A stretch of DNA of 63,524 nucleotides from an uncultured bacterium. GTDB lineage: Bacteria; Gemmatimonadota; Gemmatimonadetes; Longimicrobiales; RSA9. The position numbers and the translations under genes are program-made. The notes beneath the pieces are model-generated. The model saw only the letters and a list, made by a program, of their open reading frames with translations. It was not told the origin of the DNA and searched no databases. Shown here in pieces: positions 24,791-33,226 of the stretch. The stretch is from contig CALBZE010000096.1 of assembly GCA_937889645.1 (NCBI GenBank), positions 1-63,524 on the forward strand, read 5' to 3'. How positions within the stretch are numbered: the stretch's first letter is position 1; each line of letters begins with the position of its first letter.

Positions 24791-26007
24791 GGGGCGGGCG
24801 GGAGCGGGTCGTTGCGCGCGGGCGGGCCGGCGCCCCGGGGGAGCCCGCCGGGTGGGGCGGCGGGGTGCGAGACCCGGCAGCTCCCGCGCGGGCGGCGGGC
24901 GGCCCGACGGCTCCCGCGAAGGTTGGCCCGGCGCCGGCCTCTGCCCCGGCGCCGGCCTCTGCCCCGGCTCCGCGGCTCGCGCCGCTGCGCTGCCGCGTGG
25001 TCGAGCACGTCGCGCCGCGGACGGTGCGGGTCATCGAGGAGCCGCTGGACCCGCCCGGCCCCGGCCGCGTGCTGGTCGCGACACGGGTCAGCGCGATCTC
25101 GGCGGGGACCGAGCTGCTCGCGCACAGGGGCGAGGTGGAGGCGGGCGTGGCCATGGACGAGGCGCTCGAGGCGCTGGGCGGGCGCTTCGCCTGGCCGGTC
25201 CGCTACGGTTACGCGGCGGTAGGCGACGTTGTGGCGCTCGGCCCGCTCGCTCCGCGAGAGCTGCTCGGCCGCCGCGTCTTCGCGTTCCAGCCGCACCGCA
25301 GCCATTTCGTCGCGGCCGCGGGCGACGTCGTGCCGCTCCCGCCGGACCTCGACGCCGGGACGGCGGCACTGCTCCCGAGCATGGAGACCGCACTCTCGCT
25401 GGTCATGGACGCGCGGCCGGTCCCGGGCGAGCGGATGCTGGTCGCCGGGCAGGGCGTGATCGGGCTGCTCGTGACCGCGATCCTCGCGCGCATGCCGCTC
25501 GAGCGCGTCGTCGCCGTGGACCCGCTCCCCGAGCGGCGACGCGCCGCGCTCGCGATGGGTGCGACGGCGGTGGTCGAGCCGGGCGCGGCACGCGACGCGC
25601 TCGGCGGAGACGGCGCCGACGTCGCCTTCGAGCTATCCGGCAACCCGGCCGCGCTGGACGACGTGCTCCGGGCGACGGGCCGAGAGGGGCGCGTCGTCGT
25701 CGGCTCGTGGTACGGCACGCGGCGCGCGCCGATCGAGCTGGGCACGCACTTCCACCGCGGCCGGCTCACCGTGCGGAGCAGCCAGGTCAGCCGGATCGAC
25801 CCGGCGCTCGCCGGGCGGTGGACCAAGGCGCGGCGTCTCGGATTCGCGATCGAGCTGCTGCGTCGCATCCGTCCGGGTGCGCTGGTAACGCACCGTTTCC
25901 CCGTCGAGCGCGCGGCGGCGGCGTTCCACCTGCTCGACACGTCGCCCGGCGCGGCGCTCCAGGTCCTTCTCACCTACGAGGAGGAGCAATGTACCGGATC
26001 GGCGTGA
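24787..26007 (+). CDS. Zinc-dependent-type alcohol dehydrogenase (MDR family)
   Basis: The 406-residue product has a medium-chain dehydrogenase core (about 65-400): VRVIEEPLDPPGPGRVLVATRVSAISAGTELL near the N-terminus, FAFQPHRSHFVAAAGDVVPLPPD, GERMLVAGQGVIGLLVTAIL (Rossmann glycine motif) and DVAFELSGNPAALDDVLRATG. The first 60 residues are low-complexity Ala/Pro/Gly, including an 18-bp DNA repeat (two copies, about 24931-24966), so translation may start later than the ATG at 24787, which overlaps the RibD-like stop (ATGA). It is predicted to oxidise or reduce a polyol or side-chain carbonyl in the cluster's product. Confidence 0.85.
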   Translation: MRGGRERVVARGRAGAPGEPAGWGGGVRDPAAPARAAGGPTAPAKVGPAPASAPAPASAPAPRLAPLRCRVVEHVAPRTVRVIEEPLDPPGPGRVLVATRVSAISAGTELLAHRGEVEAGVAMDEALEALGGRFAWPVRYGYAAVGDVVALGPLAPRELLGRRVFAFQPHRSHFVAAAGDVVPLPPDLDAGTAALLPSMETALSLVMDARPVPGERMLVAGQGVIGLLVTAILARMPLERVVAVDPLPERRRAALAMGATAVVEPGAARDALGGDGADVAFELSGNPAALDDVLRATGREGRVVVGSWYGTRRAPIELGTHFHRGRLTVRSSQVSRIDPALAGRWTKARRLGFAIELLRRIRPGALVTHRFPVERAAAAFHLLDTSPGAALQVLLTYEEEQCTGSA

Positions 26008-26510
26008 GACGCGACTTCGTCGCATGGCACTTCCTGACGACGGACGATGCCGGGCCGGAGGCCGAGCGGCACTCCCACCGCTACCGGCTCGAGCTGACGC
26101 TCTATGGCCGGGCATTGGACGGGTCGGGGTACCTCGAGGACCTCGACAGCGTACGCGCCTTCGTCGACGACGCGGTCGCCAGGTATGCGGACACGACGCT
26201 GAACGGCGCCCCCGAGTTCGCGGGGCTCAACCCGAGCCTGGAAAACTTCGCACGCATCCTCGGCGAATGGGTGACCCGCCAGGTGGACCCCGCCCGCGTC
26301 GACCGTGTCTGCGTGACGCTCTGGGAAGACGACGACACGTGGGCGAGCTGGGAGGGGCCGGTCGCGCGGGCGCGGGTGGTGTGGCCGGGTGACTCGTCGA
26401 GCGCCGGCCGTGCCGGGGGGCGCGATCCGGGAGCCGCGGGGGCGTCGGGAGGGGGCCGCCAGCCCGCCGCGCGCGTCGGGACGCCGGCGGAATCCGGAGG
26501 CGACGCATGA
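25989..26510 (+). CDS. 6-pyruvoyl-tetrahydropterin synthase-like enzyme (QueD/PTPS family)
   Basis: PTPS-family enzymes reshape 7,8-dihydroneopterin triphosphate. The 173-residue product (start 25989, overlapping the dehydrogenase by 19 bp) keeps the zinc-binding His residues (FVAWHFL and RHSHRYRLELTLYG) and the PTPS helix LNPSLENFARILGEWVTRQV with the downstream VTLWEDDDTWASW strand. The catalytic Cys normally found 4 residues before the HxH pair is absent; Glu residues occupy that stretch (PEAERHSH). The final 40 residues are low-complexity. Altered chemistry compared with QueD or true PTPS is likely. Confidence 0.85.
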   Translation: MYRIGVRRDFVAWHFLTTDDAGPEAERHSHRYRLELTLYGRALDGSGYLEDLDSVRAFVDDAVARYADTTLNGAPEFAGLNPSLENFARILGEWVTRQVDPARVDRVCVTLWEDDDTWASWEGPVARARVVWPGDSSSAGRAGGRDPGAAGASGGGRQPAARVGTPAESGGDA

Positions 26511-27685
26511 ACCCGCGCGTGCATCTCATGGTCCCGGGCCCACTTGGACGACTGACGGGCGGGACGATCTACGACGCGCGGATCGCGGCCGGGCTGCGGC
26601 GCCTGGGTCACGATGTCGTCGTCCACGAGCTGGAGGGGCGATTCCCGTGGCCGGACTCCGCCGCGCTCGCATCCACGGCGCGCGCTCTCTCCGCCGTGCG
26701 CCCCGGCGACGTCCTCCTCGTCGACGGCCTCGCCCTCGCCGCGCTCGACCCGACGGGGCCGTTCCCCTTCGACGTGCCGCGCATCCTGCTGGTCCACATG
26801 CCGCTCGACGAGGAGCGCGGCCTGCCGTACGGCGTGCGCGTCCGGCTTCGCGCGGCCGAGGAGGCGTGGTTGCGCCACGCCGACCGCGTCGTATGCACCA
26901 GCCCCGTCATCGCCCGGCGGCTGGCCCGGCGCGGCGTGCCGGAGCCCCGGATCGGCGTGGTGGAGCCGGGGGTGGACGGGGTGGTGGGTGCGCCGATGGA
27001 TGGAGGGCGCGCGGTGGGGGCGGCGGTGATGCAGGCGCCGGGTGTTGGTCACGCGGCGGACGGCGGTCGCGCCTTCCGCGACGCGCCGGTGACGCGCGCC
27101 GGCGGGGGGGCGCAACTCGATGACGCCGCCGCAGACTCACCCGTCCGCCTCCTCTCGGTCGGCGCGGTCACGCGGGTCAAGGCGCACTCGGTGCTGGTGC
27201 GCGCGCTCGCGCGGCTGAGCCACCTGCCGTGGACGCTCGAGATCGTCGGCAGTCGGGCGTACGAGCCGGCGACGGGCGCCGCGCTGCGGACCGAGATCGA
27301 TCGCCGAGGGCTCGCCGGCCGCGTGACGCTGACCGGTGAGGTGCCGCACGAAGCCGTGCGCGAGGCGTACCACCGCGCCGACGTGTTCGTGCTCCCGTCC
27401 CTCTTCGAGAGCTACGGGATGGCGCTCGCCGAGGCCGCGGCACACGGGCTGCCGCTCGTCGCATCCGACGTCGGCGGGATCCCGGCCACGCCCGCCGGCC
27501 GCGCCGCCCGCCTCGTCCCGCCAGGCGACGACGCGGCTCTCGCCCAAGCGCTCGAGCCCCTCATCCTCGACCCCGGCGAGCGCGCCCGCCTCGCCGCCGC
27601 GGCCACAGCCGCCGCGGCGGGGCTCCGGCCGTGGGCCGAAGCGGCGGAGGCGTTCGCCAGGGAGATCGAACTGGCGTGCGGGTGA
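26507..27685 (+). CDS. Glycosyltransferase family 4-type
   Basis: The 392-residue product has a GT-B fold: N-terminal GPLGRLTGGTIYDARIAAGLRRLGHDVVVHEL and a C-terminal nucleotide-sugar domain with VRLLSVGAVTRVKAHSVLVRALARL, YHRADVFVLPSLFESYGMALAEAAAHGLPLVASDVGG (the E-x7-E motif) and GRAARLVPPGDDAALAQAL. Between the domains, about residues 160-212, lies a Gly/Ala-rich insertion. Its ATG overlaps the PTPS-like stop (ATGA). It probably glycosylates the product of the preceding three enzymes. Confidence 0.9.
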   Translation: MNPRVHLMVPGPLGRLTGGTIYDARIAAGLRRLGHDVVVHELEGRFPWPDSAALASTARALSAVRPGDVLLVDGLALAALDPTGPFPFDVPRILLVHMPLDEERGLPYGVRVRLRAAEEAWLRHADRVVCTSPVIARRLARRGVPEPRIGVVEPGVDGVVGAPMDGGRAVGAAVMQAPGVGHAADGGRAFRDAPVTRAGGGAQLDDAAADSPVRLLSVGAVTRVKAHSVLVRALARLSHLPWTLEIVGSRAYEPATGAALRTEIDRRGLAGRVTLTGEVPHEAVREAYHRADVFVLPSLFESYGMALAEAAAHGLPLVASDVGGIPATPAGRAARLVPPGDDAALAQALEPLILDPGERARLAAAATAAAAGLRPWAEAAEAFAREIELACG

Positions 27686-27758
27686 GGGCGCGCCGCACGC
27701 GGGCGGGCGGCGCCACACGCCCGACCCGCGCCGCCGGGTGCGCCCGCACCATCCCCGC

Positions 27759-27846
27759 ACCCGCGCCGCCCGCCGGACGCGCGCCGCCTGCCGGACCCGC
27801 GCCGCCTGCCGGACCGCGAGCCTGCCGGACCCGCGCCGCCTTCCAG
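27759..27846 (+). repeat. 18-bp tandem repeat upstream of the decarboxylase
   Basis: Five units of 18 bp (one of 16 bp) resembling ACCCGCGCCGCCTGCCGG run head to tail. They occupy the middle of the 251-bp spacer between the glycosyltransferase and decarboxylase genes. Nothing else is evident in that spacer. Confidence 0.8.
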
Positions 27847-27936
27847 ACCGCGAGCCACCCGCCGCGTCCGCGGCGCGGGGTAGCGCCTTCCCTCGGCGGC
27901 CCCGAAATTGTCGGGACCGCAACCGAAGGGAGTCGC

Positions 27937-29745
27937 ATGAGGGAAGAACTTCGCCCGGAGGCCGATACGCGCCCCGGCGCCGCCGTGTCCGCCGGGCCGA
28001 CGCCCGCGCCCGTTCCGCACCACGATCCGTCGCCGCGCCCCGAGCTGCCACCCCGCCCCGAAGAGGGGCTGGACCCCGACGACTGGGAAGCGCTGCGCGC
28101 GCTCGGGCACCGCATGGTCGACGACGTCGTCGCATTCCACCGCGGTCTCTCCGACCGGCCGACCTGGCAGCCGATGCCGCCCGAGACCCGCGACGCGCTG
28201 CGCCGCCCGCCGCCCGAGACGGGCGCGGGCGCCGAGCAGGCGTACGAGGAGTTCCGCGAGAACATCCTCCCCTACCCGTTCGGCAACGTGCACCCGCGCG
28301 GATGGGGATGGGTCAACGGGACGGGGACGACGCTCGCCGCGTTCGCCGAGATGCTCGCCGCGGCGATGAACTCGAACGTCTGGGGCGGCGAGCACGCGGC
28401 CACCTACGTCGAAGCGCAGGTCCTGGACTGGGCGAAGAGCGTCGTCGGGTTCCCGAAGGACGCCAGCGGCGTGATGACGAGCGGTGGATCCGTCGCCAAC
28501 CTGATCGGGCTCGCCGCCGCACGCGACGCCAAGGGCGGCGACGACGTCAGCGCCCGCGGCCTGCACGCGCTCCCCGAGCCGCTCGTCGTCTACTGCTCCG
28601 AGCAGGCGCACAACTCGATCGACAAGGCGGTCGGGCTCCTCGGGATCGGGTGGCAGGGACTGCGTAAGATACCGACGGACCTCGAGTTCCGCATGGACCT
28701 CGACGCGCTCGAGGCGGCGATCGCGCAGGACCGCGCCGCGGGCCGGCGGCCGATCTGCGTCGTCGGGACCGCCGGGACCGTCAACACCGGCGCGATCGAC
28801 GACCTCGAGCGGCTGGCCGACCTCTGCGCCCGCGAGGGGCTCTGGTTCCACGTCGACGGCGCGATCGGCGCGCTCGCCGCGCAATCGCCCGCGATCCGGA
28901 CCCAGCTCCGCGGGATCGAGCGCGCCGACTCGATCGCCTTCGACCTGCACAAGTGGCTGTACGTCCCGATCGAGGCCGGGTGCGTCCTGGTCCGCGACCG
29001 GGAGGCGCACCGTCGTCCGTTCTCGCCCCCGGCGACGTACCTGGCGTGGTTCGACCGCGGCGTCACGTCCGGCCCGTACGCGTATCAAGACCTGGGTCCG
29101 CAGCTCACGCGCAGCTTCCGCGCGCTCAAGGTCTGGATGTCTCTAAAGGCGCACGGGACCGCGATTTACGCACGGTTGATCGAGCAGAACGTGCGCCAGG
29201 CGCGACACCTGGAGGCGCGGATCCGGAGCGAGCCGCGGCTCGAGCTGCTCGCGCCGGTGTCGCTCAACATCGTGTGCTTCAGGTATGTGGGGGGAGCGGG
29301 CGCAGGGATCTCGGGAGCGGACGGTAGGCGGATGGGTAGCCCGGGCGTCGTCGGGGCGGCGGGCAACGGCGCGGCGGCAGGCGACGGCGCAGCGGCGGGT
29401 GGCGTGGCGGGCGCTGCGGTGGGCGCAGTGGCGGGCGGCGTAGCGGGCGCCATGGCGGGCGGCGTGGCGGGCGGCGTGGCGGCGACCGGCCCCACGCGGC
29501 CGGCCACCGCCGCGACCGAGGACGCCGCCGAGCGCCTGAACGCGCTGAACCGCGAGCTCCTCTTGCGCCTCCAGGAGTCCGGCGTCGCGGTGCCGTCGAG
29601 CACGATCCTGCACGGGGCCTTCGCGCTGCGGGTCGCGCTCACCAACCACCGCACGCGCACGGCGGACCTGGATGCGATGGTCGACAAGGTGCTGGAGCTC
29701 GGGGACGCGCTGGTGCGGGAGGGGGTGGCGGCGGGGTCGGCGTGA
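27937..29745 (+). CDS. PLP-dependent amino-acid decarboxylase (group II)
   Basis: This enzyme probably decarboxylates an aromatic or acidic L-amino acid to an amine. The 602-residue product has the group II signatures HPRGWGWVNGTGTTLAAFAEML, GVMTSGGSVANLIGLAAARD, YCSEQAHNSIDKAVGLLGIG, WFHVDGAIGALAAQ and the PLP lysine in SIAFDLHKWLYVP (Lys339). The first 60 residues are Pro-rich linker. About residues 455-520, inside the small domain, is a Gly/Ala/Val-rich insertion of near-repeats that active homologues lack. AAGGGAG precedes the ATG at 27937. Whether it belongs to the pterin-like cluster upstream is uncertain, because a 251-bp spacer intervenes. Confidence 0.9.
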   Translation: MREELRPEADTRPGAAVSAGPTPAPVPHHDPSPRPELPPRPEEGLDPDDWEALRALGHRMVDDVVAFHRGLSDRPTWQPMPPETRDALRRPPPETGAGAEQAYEEFRENILPYPFGNVHPRGWGWVNGTGTTLAAFAEMLAAAMNSNVWGGEHAATYVEAQVLDWAKSVVGFPKDASGVMTSGGSVANLIGLAAARDAKGGDDVSARGLHALPEPLVVYCSEQAHNSIDKAVGLLGIGWQGLRKIPTDLEFRMDLDALEAAIAQDRAAGRRPICVVGTAGTVNTGAIDDLERLADLCAREGLWFHVDGAIGALAAQSPAIRTQLRGIERADSIAFDLHKWLYVPIEAGCVLVRDREAHRRPFSPPATYLAWFDRGVTSGPYAYQDLGPQLTRSFRALKVWMSLKAHGTAIYARLIEQNVRQARHLEARIRSEPRLELLAPVSLNIVCFRYVGGAGAGISGADGRRMGSPGVVGAAGNGAAAGDGAAAGGVAGAAVGAVAGGVAGAMAGGVAGGVAATGPTRPATAATEDAAERLNALNRELLLRLQESGVAVPSSTILHGAFALRVALTNHRTRTADLDAMVDKVLELGDALVREGVAAGSA

Positions 29746-29787
29746 CGCCGTGCCGCGAGGTCAGCTCCGTAGTTTTCCCCTACCGTC

Positions 29788-29965
29788 GTTCGCCCAAACT
29801 GAACCCACGCCGCCCTCCTGCCGTTCCTGGTTCGATTCGGTCGAATATTTCCACCCGATCGCACCCGGGAACGGCGTGAGCGCGGCGCGGGTGCGATTCG
29901 GTGGAAATAATCGACCCAACTGAACCCATCGACGGCGCTCGCCGGTTGAGGGTTCAGTTGGGTCG
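29788..29965. repeat. Two adjacent long inverted repeats with 22-nt loops
   Basis: In the 315-bp spacer (29746-30060) between convergent genes lie two stem-loops. The first pairs 29844-29866 with 29889-29911 (20 of 23 positions); the second pairs CGACCCAACTGAACCC (29912-29927) perfectly with 29950-29965. Both loops are exactly 22 nt. A further copy of the second arm's core (CCCAAACTGAACCCA, 29788-29802) precedes them. They may be a terminator pair, a structured RNA or a relic of a miniature element. I see no gene in this spacer. Confidence 0.7.
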
Positions 29966-30060
29966 CGTCCGAGTTCGGTTGGCTCGCGGCTTCCCGCGCC
30001 CGTCGCCTCCGTGCCCTCCCGCGCCCGTGGCCGCCGCGGCTTCCCGCCCCGTCGCCGGCG

Positions 30061-30432
30061 TCAGTCCTTCTTCTTCCCCTCGTTCCCCACGAACACGTTC
30101 AACACGGTGCTGACGATCCCGATGACGATCCCGCCGAAGAGCGCCGGCCAGAAGCCCTGGACGTGGAAGTCGATGCCGACCGCGCCGGCAAGCGCGCCGG
30201 TGAGGAGGAGCAGCAGCGCGTTCAGGACGAGGAGGAAGAGCCCGAGCGTGAGGAGCACGAGCGGGCAGGTAAGGAACACGAGGATCGGCCGGACCACCGC
30301 GTTGACGATCCCGAAGATGAGCGCGACGCCGAGCAGGCCGCCGAACCCGCCCCGATACTCGATCCCGGGCACGATCGATTCGGCCACCCAGAGCGCGGCG
30401 GCGGTGACCAGCAGTCGAACGATGAATCCCAT
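30061..30432 (-). CDS. Phage-holin-IV-type four-helix membrane protein
   Basis: The 123-residue product has four hydrophobic segments and the family pattern MGFIVRLLVTAAALWVAESI, GGLLGVALIFGIVNAVVRPILVFLTCPLVLLTLGLF and LLLLTGALAGAVGIDFHVQG, ending VGNEGKKKD. These proteins (phage holin superfamily 4_2) are widespread in bacterial genomes and mostly of unknown function; no lysis genes are near. I place the start at 30432, which gives the family's usual length; the frame extends further without homology. Confidence 0.88.
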   Translation of the reverse strand: MGFIVRLLVTAAALWVAESIVPGIEYRGGFGGLLGVALIFGIVNAVVRPILVFLTCPLVLLTLGLFLLVLNALLLLLTGALAGAVGIDFHVQGFWPALFGGIVIGIVSTVLNVFVGNEGKKKD

Positions 30433-30596
30433 CGGATGCCTCCAGCGGTGTTCGTGACTCGTGGAGCCGCGCGGCCGGACTCGGGCGACGCCGCGGGGCC
30501 CGTGACGGCCTGCCGTGACGGGAATCGATTCGCGTGCCCGCGCCCCGCCTCCACGCGGCCACGCCCCGCCTCCACGTGGCCGCAGCCCGCCCCCGC

Positions 30597-31547
30597 TCAG
30601 CGCATCGCCGGCTCCGCGGTTTCGGCGCCGGACTTCGCGGCCTGGGCCTGGAGCGCCGTCATGTCGTCGCCGGTGCGTGAGGCCCAGCGGAAGAATAGGA
30701 CCGACAACACGCCCATCAGGATGAAGCCGCCGACGACCTTCATGATCAGGCCGGCCACGCGCTGGTCGGCGTGGGCGTCGATCCCGTTGACCCGGGGCGC
30801 CAGCTCGTAGACCGCGTAGACGGGGTGATCGGCGAAGGTCAGGAACAGGAAGACCGGCGTCATGGCAATGGCCAGCGCGGTCAGGTAGCCGATCTTGAGG
30901 AGCGGGTGGAAGTTGGGGCGCGCCGGGGCGGCTGCCGCGACCGGCCACCAGAAGACGAGCCCGCCGACGAGCCAGGCGACGTCGATCGCGAACGATCCGA
31001 GCTGCGACACCATCAGGGTGTCGTTGACCGCCGGCGCGTGCGTCGCGCCGACGATCGCGTTGAAGACGACGATCGCGACGAGCGGGTGTGTGACGACGCG
31101 CAGGACGCGGGCGAGGCGCGGCAGGCGCGGCAGGCGCGGCAGGCGCGGCAGGCGCGGCAGGCGCGCGGCCGCCGCATCGACGGGAGCGCCGTCGCCCGCG
31201 GTACCGTCCAGCCAAATCCGTAGCCCGGCCGGCGGGAGCCCCCAGAGCAGGAGCGGCGGCGCGAGCATCCCGATCAACAGGAACTGGACCATGTGGACGC
31301 TGGCCAGGTACCCGGCGCCGAGTGCGCCGATCGGCCAGTCGAGCGCGAGCCAGAGGAAGAGGAGCCCGCCCGCGAACGAGGCGACGCGCGCGCCCCCGAT
31401 CGACTCGCCCGAGACCCTCTCGGCGCGGCGCAGCAGCGTTCGGTACCCGAAGGCCAGGAGCAGGATGAAGATCCAGACGCCGGGGTACGGCCGCCAGCTC
31501 CATTCCCACGCCGCGGTCTGGGCGGCGCACCACCACTGGAACTGCAT
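30597..31547 (-). CDS. Cytochrome c oxidase assembly factor, CtaG/Caa3 type
   Basis: The 316-residue product is a polytopic membrane protein of the CtaG_Caa3 family, which helps assemble caa3-type cytochrome c oxidases, probably through copper delivery. Visible motifs: YLASVHMVQFLLIGMLAPPLLLWGLP with the conserved membrane His/Met, HPLVAIVVFNAIVGATHAPAVND and PVFLFLTFADHPVYA. A loop about residues 128-148 consists of Leu-Pro-Arg tripeptides encoded by a 9-bp tandem repeat (31118-31162). The start at 31547 is 2 bp after the stop of the Sco-PCuAC gene, so the two are one operon. Confidence 0.9.
   Translation of the reverse strand: MQFQWWCAAQTAAWEWSWRPYPGVWIFILLLAFGYRTLLRRAERVSGESIGGARVASFAGGLLFLWLALDWPIGALGAGYLASVHMVQFLLIGMLAPPLLLWGLPPAGLRIWLDGTAGDGAPVDAAAARLPRLPRLPRLPRLPRLARVLRVVTHPLVAIVVFNAIVGATHAPAVNDTLMVSQLGSFAIDVAWLVGGLVFWWPVAAAAPARPNFHPLLKIGYLTALAIAMTPVFLFLTFADHPVYAVYELAPRVNGIDAHADQRVAGLIMKVVGGFILMGVLSVLFFRWASRTGDDMTALQAQAAKSGAETAEPAMR
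31118..31162 (+). repeat. 9-bp tandem repeat coding for LPR tripeptides in the ctaG-like gene
   Basis: Five perfect copies of GCGGCAGGC encode, on the minus strand, repeated Leu-Pro-Arg in a loop between membrane helices. Because the unit is in frame, copy-number changes would alter only loop length. Confidence 0.85.
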
Positions 31548-31549
31548 CG

Positions 31550-32647
31550 TCAGCGACCTCCCCCCGAGGTCGGCGAAGCGGCCGCGCCGTCGCGCGCGTC
31601 GGAGGCGCGGCCGCCCGACCGCGAGCCCGCACCGTCGACCTCGCCGCCGAGCAGCCCCTCGAGCTCCGCGTACGGCCGGACCTCGGCGTAGGCCCGGACC
31701 CTGCCGGCGTTGCGGAACGTGAGGTCGAGGCGCAGCACGTCGCCGGCGGCGAGGGGGCGACGGAGGTCGAGGAGCATCACGTGCAGCCCGCCGGGCTCGA
31801 GCGTCGCCTTCCCGCCCGACCGGATCCCGATCTCGGCGACGCGCTCCATGCGCATCATCCCGCCGCCCGACACCTGGCGGTGCAGCTCGACGCGGCCGGC
31901 GGCGTCCGTGCTCACCTCGACGAGCGCGTCATCTTCGTCCGAGTGGTTCTCGACGGTGAAGTACAGCGCGGTCCGGTCGCTCGTGGCCGGGACGGCGGCG
32001 TAGGCGCGCGAGACCTGCACCCTGGGCCGGACCTCGAGGAGCCGCGGCAGGTCGTACGCCCAGTCCGCCTGCCGCGTGCCGAACGGATAGAGGACCGGCG
32101 CCTGGTCGTCCGGCGTGAAGGCGATGATCGTCGACGGATGGCCGACCTGGTAGTACCCGGTCTCGTCCGGCTCGCCCAGCACCGGCGTCGGGAGCCGCAG
32201 CTCGTTCAGCACGGCGTCGGTCTCCTCCTTCGTGCCGCGCAGGCCGATGAACCGGCGGTCGAAGGCGTCGAGCCATTCGCGGATGCGTTCCGGCGTGTCC
32301 CGCTCGGGGTCGACGCTCACGAAGACGACCTTGATCCGGTTCTGCAGCTGGCGCGGCATCCCGCCGATCACGTAGGCGAGGTTCGCCATGTGGACGGGGC
32401 AGACGTCGGGGCAGTAGGTGTAGCCGAAGAAGAGGAGCGTGAGGTAGCCGTCGGTCTCGGCGCGGAAGTCGAACGGCTTCCCGTCGGTATCGGTCAAAAC
32501 GAAGTCCGGCTTGGGGATAGGCTGCAGGAGCACCATCCCGCGCCACTCTTCGGCGGCCGCGTCGGGGTTCCGCGGCCCGGCGCCGCACCCGGCGAGCCCG
32601 AGCGCGGCAAGGGCGACGACCAGGGCGACGCGAAGCAGCTTCGGCAT
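31550..32647 (-). CDS. Lipoprotein fusion of Sco1/SenC and PCuAC copper chaperones
   Basis: Both partners supply copper to the CuA site of cytochrome c oxidase. The 365-residue product has a lipoprotein signal (Cys21), a Sco thioredoxin-like domain (about 40-205) with the copper ligands Cys79 and Cys83 in YTYCPDVCP and His170 in YYQVGHPSTIIAF, then a PCuAC domain (about 208-330). The latter fits H-x10-M-x21-H-x-M exactly: His256, Met267, His289, Met291. A Ser/Gly-rich tail ends the protein. These are normally separate periplasmic proteins. The start at 32647 is set by the lipoprotein signal. The CtaG-type gene follows after 2 bp. Confidence 0.92.
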   Translation of the reverse strand: MPKLLRVALVVALAALGLAGCGAGPRNPDAAAEEWRGMVLLQPIPKPDFVLTDTDGKPFDFRAETDGYLTLLFFGYTYCPDVCPVHMANLAYVIGGMPRQLQNRIKVVFVSVDPERDTPERIREWLDAFDRRFIGLRGTKEETDAVLNELRLPTPVLGEPDETGYYQVGHPSTIIAFTPDDQAPVLYPFGTRQADWAYDLPRLLEVRPRVQVSRAYAAVPATSDRTALYFTVENHSDEDDALVEVSTDAAGRVELHRQVSGGGMMRMERVAEIGIRSGGKATLEPGGLHVMLLDLRRPLAAGDVLRLDLTFRNAGRVRAYAEVRPYAELEGLLGGEVDGAGSRSGGRASDARDGAAASPTSGGGR

Positions 32648-33226
32648 CGTCGGATCACTCCTCGGAAGACGTCGCGCCCGGCGCTGTCGTCGGGGCGACG
32701 GACGGTTTCGTTGTCTTGTGCGGCAACAAGATACCCGCCGGCGCGGGCGGGTACAACATCGGCCCCGCGCGGCGCACGGGTACGATGCCGCCCTCGGGCG
32801 CTCGCGGGACCGAGCACGCGGTGCCGGCCGCCGGAACACCGGCCTCGCGCCCGGCGGGGTGTACCCCGGAGCGAGCGGAAAGGAGCCGCGCGCCGGGCGT
32901 CCCGCGCTGGGCGTCCTGCGCCAGCCGCCGTTCGCGCGGATGCCGCCGGCTTTCCCACGCACGCCGCCGGTCCTCCCTCGACACCCCGAGGCCGCCTGGC
33001 CGCGACCCTCGCCCTGGCTCCCGCCCCGGCTCGTCCTTATTATTGGTCCGGCCGATCCGGGCATGTCACCGACGCGGGCCCGGCCGCCGGGCTCGCCCCC
33101 GCGGCCGGGCCCGGTTCGGCTCGACCTTGCGTGCCCGACCACGAATTGACTTACCGGCGCCCGACCGCCGGGCGCGCCCGACCGTTGGGCGGGTCTCACC
33201 GCGAATCCTCAACCGAGACGGAACCA
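32648..33226. other. Divergent intergenic region with two hairpins, no gene
   Basis: This 579-bp GC-rich spacer separates the copper-chaperone gene (minus) from the propeller operon (plus). I see no credible gene: the frames open here lack ribosome sites and any homology. A hairpin with arms TACCCGCC (32732-32739) and GGCGGGTA (32746-32753) and a smaller CTTGT/ACAAG stem just before it lie 70-110 bp upstream of the Sco start and could be part of its leader. An AT-rich CTTATTATTGG near 33034-33044 is the best candidate promoter segment for the plus-strand operon. Confidence 0.5.

Noticed and set aside
30061..30432. Prophage remnant suggested by the holin-like gene
   Set aside because: No other phage genes are near, and this membrane family is widespread in bacterial chromosomes.
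32648..33226. Possible extra gene in the 579-bp spacer
   Set aside because: Open frames here are Arg/Pro/Gly-rich, lack ribosome sites and show no motif.
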